The notes below the pieces were generated by a model. That model worked only from the letters and a program-made list of their open reading frames with translations, was not told the DNA's origin and ran no database searches. Positions 59,397-64,000 of a stretch of 64,000 nucleotides of DNA are shown here, in pieces. Positions within the stretch are counted from its first letter, which is position 1. Each line of letters starts with the position of its first letter. A program made the translations under genes and the position numbers. The DNA lies in the NCBI GenBank assembly GCA_017509605.1, contig JAFWPH010000028.1, positions 1 through 64,000 of the forward strand, written 5' to 3'. Origin of the DNA: Bacteroidaceae bacterium (GTDB lineage: Bacteria > Bacteroidota > Bacteroidia > Bacteroidales > Bacteroidaceae).

Positions 59397-61027
59397 CATA
59401 CAAGCCTCTGCTTATGCGACAACGCTTATTATATATACCTTTGCTCCTCTTAGCTGTTGGGCTGTTCCTTTCCTGCTCAGGAGAGCGGAAGAAGGTGGTG
59501 GCCGTATCGCAATGTTCGATGGACGAGTGGCGCAACCAGATGAATGAGGAGATGCGTCGTGAGGCTTTCTTCCACACCGACTTAGATGTGGAGATTCATT
59601 CCACTCCCGACAACACCCAGCAGCAGATCGCCGACATCGAGAGTTTCATCCGTCGCGGTGTCGATGCCATCGTGGTTGCACCCAATGAGTGGGAACCCCT
59701 TCGCCCAGTCATCGAGAAAGCCTACGACGCAGGCATCCCCGTGGTGTTGGTTGACAGGAAGATCAACAGCGACAAATACACAGCCTTTGTGGGAGGCGAC
59801 AACATCGATGTGGGCCGAAAGGCAGCACATTATATCCGCGACTTGCTGCCTAACGGCGGGCGCATCATCGAGATAGAAGGACTGGCCAGCAGCACTTCGT
59901 CGCAAGAGCGGAAACAAGGATTCCATCAGGTAATAGACTCCTTCCCCGACATCAGGATTGTGGGTCATGGTGTGGCCAACTGGCAGCGTCAGCGTGCGAT
60001 TGAGGTGATGGACAGTATCGGTGCTCGACTGACCGATACGCCAGTTGACATTGTCTTTGCTTACAACGACCGCATGGCCATCGGCGCCAGGCAGTCGTTG
60101 GAGAAGAACATCAAGGAAGGTCGTATCCACTTGTCTTCGTTCCCCCTCTTTATTGGTGTCGATGCCCTGCTCGACGATACGATTGGAGTGGGACGCGTGG
60201 AAGACGGTACGCTCGAGGCCTCCTTCCTCTATCAGACGGGAGGCGACAAGGCCATTCACACCGCCGCCTGCATCTTGAACGGTCTTCCCTATCAGCGCGA
60301 ACAAGTGTTTGAGACCAGTCTGGTCAATCGTGGAAACGTCCACCTCATGCGCATTCAGGCCAGCCACATCAAAGACCAGGATGACAAGATAGAGTATCTC
60401 AATAACCGTCTTGATGAGTTTTTCAAGCAGTATTCCGCCCAGCGAATCGTTCTCATCACCTTCATCGTCATCGTCATCCTCCTCATGGCCGTTTTGGGAC
60501 TGCTCTACCGTTTTTATATGATGAAGCACCGCATGAACGCCAAACTCCAGCACAAGAACGAACTCCTTCAACGTCAGCGTGATGAGTTGGAGGCTGAGCG
60601 CGACAAACTCATTGAGGCGCAGATGACCACAGCCGAAAAACAGCAGATAGATGTGGAGATACACCAAAGCGAGGAGCGTTTGGAACGTGGCGAGGGTCTT
60701 CTTCCCCACGACCAGAAGTTCATGGACAAGTTCAATGGCATCCTCCTCCAGCACATGGCTAATTCTGAACTTACCGTGGATATGCTTGGTGCCGAGATGA
60801 ACCTGAGCCGTGTCCAACTTTACCGTCGTGTCAAAGCCCTTTCGGGTCATTCCCCCAACGAACTGCTTCGCATGGCTCGACTCACCCGAGGCAAACAACT
60901 GCTCCAGGCTGGTCATCACAACATCTCAGAGGCGGCTTATGCCGTAGGATTCTCTTCCCCGTCATATTTTGCCAAGTGCTATAAGGATTTTTTTGGCGAG
61001 AATCCCACTGAGACCTTGAAAAAGTAA
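59393..61027 (+). CDS. Membrane-anchored sugar-binding sensor with AraC-type HTH
   Basis: A 544-residue one-component regulator. Residues ~9-26 form a signal/anchor (PLLLLAVGLFLSC); ~33-320 is a periplasmic-binding-protein-like sugar domain (FIRRGVDAIVVAPNEWEPLR, then VVLVDRKINSDKYTAFVGGD, IVFAYNDRMAIGARQSL). A membrane helix (ITFIVIVILLMAVLGLLYRF, ~356-375) and a coiled coil (~380-425) follow, then an AraC HTH (~440-544: LSRVQLYRRVKALSGHSPNE; ISEAAYAVGFSSPSYFAKCY). This layout senses a periplasmic sugar and acts on DNA in the cytoplasm. It lies just before a susC gene and probably controls that locus. Confidence 0.85.
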   Translation: MTYKPLLMRQRLLYIPLLLLAVGLFLSCSGERKKVVAVSQCSMDEWRNQMNEEMRREAFFHTDLDVEIHSTPDNTQQQIADIESFIRRGVDAIVVAPNEWEPLRPVIEKAYDAGIPVVLVDRKINSDKYTAFVGGDNIDVGRKAAHYIRDLLPNGGRIIEIEGLASSTSSQERKQGFHQVIDSFPDIRIVGHGVANWQRQRAIEVMDSIGARLTDTPVDIVFAYNDRMAIGARQSLEKNIKEGRIHLSSFPLFIGVDALLDDTIGVGRVEDGTLEASFLYQTGGDKAIHTAACILNGLPYQREQVFETSLVNRGNVHLMRIQASHIKDQDDKIEYLNNRLDEFFKQYSAQRIVLITFIVIVILLMAVLGLLYRFYMMKHRMNAKLQHKNELLQRQRDELEAERDKLIEAQMTTAEKQQIDVEIHQSEERLERGEGLLPHDQKFMDKFNGILLQHMANSELTVDMLGAEMNLSRVQLYRRVKALSGHSPNELLRMARLTRGKQLLQAGHHNISEAAYAVGFSSPSYFAKCYKDFFGENPTETLKK

Positions 61028-61055
61028 TTTTTGCGTTTCTTTTTTGTTGTTACCC

Positions 61056-61085
61056 TTTGTTTTTCCGAAAAAATATGTATTTTTG
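61056..61085 (+). promoter_or_regulatory. Promoter of the rod-shaped RNA
   Basis: TTTG (61056-61059) and TATTTTTG (61078-61085), 18-bp spacer (slightly short). The start would be at about 61092, at the base of the structured RNA. Confidence 0.65.
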
Positions 61086-61091
61086 CAAATA

Positions 61092-61290
61092 CCTTGCGAT
61101 AAGGTGTTACATTTCGGAAAAAAACAGGAGTAACTGACTCTTTTCGAACCAAACTGCGACCTTGGGAATATGAAATAGAGAGTTCAGTGCCCCACCATAT
61201 ATAAAGAATGGTGTGGACTGACGTTTCATCTATTCATTGGTTGTCGCAGACCAGGTTCGAAAGTGAAAACGTCTCGTCCACACCTTTTTT
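61092..61290 (+). ncRNA. Rod-shaped structured RNA, 6S RNA candidate
   Basis: A ~199-nt unit between its own promoter and a T6 end. Pairings from base to tip: AAGGTGT (61101-61107)/ACACCTT (61280-61286); TTCGAACC (61143-61150)/GGTTCGAA (61254-61261); CTGCGAC (61154-61160)/GTCGCAG (61243-61249); a weakly paired ~20-nt bubble; and an apical stem 61182-61198/61208-61222. A long rod with a central bubble and paired ends is the 6S RNA shape. An alternative 9-bp pairing GGTGTGGAC (61210-61218)/GTCCACACC (61276-61284) before the T run would make a terminator and break the rod, so it could also be a bistable leader for susC. Confidence 0.5.
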
Positions 61291-61483
61291 GTGTTTCTGA
61301 TGCAAAATTAGGCCAATAAAGACGTTTCGTTAGATAAAAATCGTTCATTCCATCGCAAAAATGTTTCATCGCAACAAATTTGCGAGCCGATGAACTAAAT
61401 ATGGCAACTCTTTACTTTTAATGACGTTAACTTTGAATCAAGTTTTCAAAAAAAACAAGTCTAACTTAAAACCAATCAAGCAA
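61291..61483 (+). other. susC leader region
   Basis: 193 nt without a gene. A TAACTTTG box at 61428-61435 is the best promoter candidate. Palindromic ATCGCAAAAATG / CATCGCAACAAATTTGCGA segments are present around 61351-61385. Confidence 0.4.
61428..61435 (+). promoter_or_regulatory. Possible susC promoter -7 box
   Basis: TAACTTTG matches TAnnTTTG 48 bp before ATG 61484; no -33 TTTG at the right distance. Confidence 0.4.
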
Positions 61484-64000
61484 ATGAGACATCTAAAACG
61501 ATTGCTTCTGAGCATAATGCTCATCCTTGTGTGTACTATAATGTACGCGCAATCGGAAATCACGGGCACCGTTGTCGATGAGTTCGGAGACGGACTCTAT
61601 GGCACAACTGTGGTGGAGAAGGGCACATCGAACGGTACGGTGACTGACCTCGATGGTAACTTCACTCTCAAAGTAGCCGAAGGAACGACCCTCGTCATTT
61701 CCTTCATCGGCTTCGAAACACTTGAAGTGCCTGCTAAACAAGGCATGAAGGTGACACTGAAAGAAAACACTTCCGAGTTGTCGGAAGTGGTGGTAACAGG
61801 TTATACTACACAGCGAAAGGCCGACTTGACTGGAGCTGTCAGCGTCGTGAGTGTCGATGAAATAGCCAAGCAGAACGAAAACAACCCCATTAAGGCGTTG
61901 CAAGGAAGAGTTCCTGGCATGAATGTGAGTGCCGATGGTAATCCTTCTGGTGCTGCTACAGTGCGAATCCGTGGTATCGGAACTCTCAACAACAACGACC
62001 CCCTTTACATCATTGATGGAGTGCCCACGAAGGCTGGTATGCACGAACTCAACGGAAACGACATCGAGAGCATACAAGTCCTCAAGGACGCTGCCTCTGC
62101 TTCAATCTATGGTAGCCGTGCTGCCAATGGCGTGATTATCATCACCACCAAACGTGGAAAGGAAGGCAAGGTGAAGATCAACTTCGACGGTAGTGTCGCA
62201 GTTCAGACTTACGTTCACAAGATGGATGTGCTCAATGCCAAGGAATTCGGACAGGTGATGTGGCAGGGTTACGTCAACGATGGACTTGACCCAAACCAGA
62301 ACGGCCTTGGATATCATTACGACTGGACCTACAACCAGCAGGGCATTCCTTTGCTCAATGGCATCACCATGAACAAGTACCTTGATGCCGCTGGCACGAC
62401 TCCAGCCGCTGATACAGACTGGTTTGACGAGACCACACGCACTGGTGTTGTTCAGCAGTACAACGTCTCTTTGAGCAATGGCTCAGAGCGAGGTTCCTCT
62501 TTCTTCTCTTTGGGATACTACAAGAACAAGGGCATCATCAAACAGTCCGACTTCGAACGTTTCTCCGCCCGTATGAACAGCGACTACAAGTTGCTCAAGG
62601 TGGGTGAAAAGAACATCATTACCGTGGGCGAGGACTTCACTGTCAACCGCACCAACGAACTACAGGCCCCTGGAGGATTCCTCCAGAACGTACTTCAGTT
62701 CAATCCCTCTCTTCCTGTCTATACTAACAGTGGCGAATATGCAGGTCCTGTTGGTGGATATCCCGACCGCGAGAACCCTGTAGCTCGATTGAATCGTAAC
62801 AGTGATAACCGATACACATACTGGCGTATGTTCGGCGACGCTTACCTGAACATCAATCCAATCGAAAACTTCAACATCAAGACCACTTTCGGACTCGACT
62901 ACGCTCAGAAGGAGCAGCGTATCTTCCAGTACCCCATCACCGAGGGAACTGTAGCCAACGCCACAAACGGAGTGGAGGCCAAACAGGAACATTGGACCAA
63001 GTGGATGTGGAACGCCATAGCCACATACAACCTTGAGGTCGGCAAGCACCGTGGTGACGCTTTGATTGGTACTGAGTTGAACCGTGAGGACGACACATGG
63101 TTCAGCGGAAAGATGTATGACTTCATGATTCTGAATCCCGACTATATGTGGCCTAACGCAGGTGTTGGAGAAGCAGAGGCTTACGGTAGCGGAGAGGGCT
63201 ACACCCTTGTTTCTTTCTTCGGCAAGTTGAACTACACCTACAACGACCGTTATCTGGCCAGTTTCACCATACGTCATGATGGTTCCAGCCGATTCGGTAA
63301 AAACAACCGTTATGGTACATTCCCGAGCGTCAGTGCAGGTTGGCGAATGAGCGAGGAGGATTTCATGAAAGGTATTGATTGGCTTGAGAACCTCAAGCTT
63401 CGTGCTTCATGGGGACAGACTGGTAACCAGGAAATCTCCAACATTGCCCGTTACACCCTCTTTGAGAGCAACTACGGCGAGGCAGGCTTTGGTGGACAAA
63501 GTTACGGCACCAGTTACGACATAGCAGGAACCAATGGTGGACAGACTCTTCCAAGCGGTTTCAAGCGCAACCAGCTCGGTAACGATGACTTGAAATGGGA
63601 AACCACCACACAGACCAACGTTGGTCTTGACTTCGGTTTCTTCCATAACGCACTCTACGGTTCTTTCGAGTGGTACTATAAAAAAACCAAGGACATCTTG
63701 GTCTATATGCCCGGTATTGGTGTGATGGGAGAAGGCAGCAGCCAGTGGATCAACGCCGGTGAGATGGAGAACAGAGGTATTGAATTCAACGTTGGCTATC
63801 GAGGACACGTCGGTGACTTCCAGTATGACTTCACCGGCAATATCGGAGCATACCGCAACAAAGTCACCAAACTTCCCGAGACCATCGCGGCACGCGGCAC
63901 TTTTGGTGGAAACGGTGTGGAGAGCGTCGTCGGCCATCCTTTCGGAGCTCAGGTTGGATACGTCTATGACGGCATCTTCAAGAGCCAGGACGAAATAGAC
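61484..64000 (+). CDS. SusC-type TonB-dependent receptor, 5' part
   Basis: 839 codons are visible; the gene runs off the window. The signal peptide is MRHLKRLLLSIMLILVCTIM, cleaving near YAQ. Then: a carboxypeptidase-regulatory-like domain (ITGTVVDEFGDGLYGTTVVE), the TonB-box/plug entry (SEVVVTGYTTQRKADLTGAV), the plug (NPIKALQGRVPGMNVSADGN; IRGIGTLNNNDPLYIIDGVP; YGSRAANGVIIITTKRG), and beta-barrel strands with SusC-typical NVGLDFGFFHNALYGSFEWY. It imports a glycan across the outer membrane with a SusD partner, presumably just downstream. The adjacent sensor-regulator suggests a polysaccharide-utilisation locus. Confidence 0.95.
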   Translation, partial: MRHLKRLLLSIMLILVCTIMYAQSEITGTVVDEFGDGLYGTTVVEKGTSNGTVTDLDGNFTLKVAEGTTLVISFIGFETLEVPAKQGMKVTLKENTSELSEVVVTGYTTQRKADLTGAVSVVSVDEIAKQNENNPIKALQGRVPGMNVSADGNPSGAATVRIRGIGTLNNNDPLYIIDGVPTKAGMHELNGNDIESIQVLKDAASASIYGSRAANGVIIITTKRGKEGKVKINFDGSVAVQTYVHKMDVLNAKEFGQVMWQGYVNDGLDPNQNGLGYHYDWTYNQQGIPLLNGITMNKYLDAAGTTPAADTDWFDETTRTGVVQQYNVSLSNGSERGSSFFSLGYYKNKGIIKQSDFERFSARMNSDYKLLKVGEKNIITVGEDFTVNRTNELQAPGGFLQNVLQFNPSLPVYTNSGEYAGPVGGYPDRENPVARLNRNSDNRYTYWRMFGDAYLNINPIENFNIKTTFGLDYAQKEQRIFQYPITEGTVANATNGVEAKQEHWTKWMWNAIATYNLEVGKHRGDALIGTELNREDDTWFSGKMYDFMILNPDYMWPNAGVGEAEAYGSGEGYTLVSFFGKLNYTYNDRYLASFTIRHDGSSRFGKNNRYGTFPSVSAGWRMSEEDFMKGIDWLENLKLRASWGQTGNQEISNIARYTLFESNYGEAGFGGQSYGTSYDIAGTNGGQTLPSGFKRNQLGNDDLKWETTTQTNVGLDFGFFHNALYGSFEWYYKKTKDILVYMPGIGVMGEGSSQWINAGEMENRGIEFNVGYRGHVGDFQYDFTGNIGAYRNKVTKLPETIAARGTFGGNGVESVVGHPFGAQVGYVYDGIFKSQDEID

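Noticed and set aside
59582-60919. 445-codon open frame on the minus strand
   Set aside because: Antisense to the sensor-AraC regulator, whose domains are clear on the plus strand.
61493-63937. Several 176-205-codon minus-strand frames opposite susC
   Set aside because: The plus strand carries a continuous SusC-type receptor with all expected motifs, so the antisense frames are shadows.

Overview
The window looks like a chromosomal segment from a Bacteroidales bacterium, most likely Prevotellaceae (Prevotella-like). The evidence is a SusC-type receptor, a T9SS-type C-terminal tail, many secreted proteins and lipoproteins typical of the phylum, almost no Shine-Dalgarno sites, and about twenty good matches to the Bacteroidota promoter consensus (TTTG, 19-21 bp, TAnnTTTG). 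The species cannot be fixed from the sequence alone.

Layout. 1-4200 is an AT-richer accessory region: the 3' end of an IS30-type transposase, a WYL-regulator remnant, a DEDDh exonuclease, a RhuM-Fic fusion, a small ORF broken by a TAG codon, and an ATPase/RloB pair resembling the AbiL phage-defence system, closed by a strong terminator. A tRNA-Asn follows. 4768-7677 holds two glycosyltransferases and a pair made of a glycine-rich repeat protein and a TerB-like protein. 7825-14705 carries a secreted protein, RNase R, an epimerase-PAP2 phosphatase pair and a secreted subtilase. 14775-21226 has an RCK/RyR channel-like protein, two paralogues of an unrecognised family, a DUF3846-like protein and a MORN protein. 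21260-27764 is an RND efflux operon (outer-membrane channel, pump, adaptor) divergent from an AraC regulator. 27924-33145 holds a PanE-like reductase and a surface-glycan cluster (GT14, acyltransferase, two further glycosyltransferases). 33289-46145 is a mosaic of an ATPase, lipoproteins, a CotH kinase, a WYL regulator, an M64 peptidase and a secreted His/Asn/Gly-repeat protein. 46321-49878 has a nucleoside-recognition transporter and an L,D-transpeptidase/SH3 operon. 50253-56307 is housekeeping: metK with a SAM-II-like riboswitch, a LOG protein, DUF4271, hemD, rnpA, yidD, a TatD-like gene and a GH43-like protein. 56417-64000 has a broken ATPase gene, a unit encoding tiny membrane peptides, a DUF389 protein, a membrane-anchored sensor/AraC regulator, a rod-shaped RNA and the start of a susC gene.

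How the genes work together. The sensor-regulator followed by susC probably marks the start of a glycan-utilisation locus that continues beyond the window. The AraC gene probably controls the divergent efflux operon. The hemD-rnpA-yidD-tatD order is a tight housekeeping operon with 4-bp overlaps. The two glycosyltransferase clusters probably make or decorate a surface glycan.

Most interesting signals: (1) a ~190-nt RNA with its own promoter and terminator and a long rod fold, upstream of susC, a 6S RNA candidate or a bistable leader; (2) a separate transcription unit (57161-57866) encoding two very short hydrophobic peptides behind near-identical upstream sequences; (3) a SAM-II-like riboswitch starting about ten bases after the metK promoter; (4) interspersed palindromic repeats whose arm carries a -33 box, one copy completing a perfect promoter; (5) the RloA/RloB defence pair and its accessory neighbourhood.
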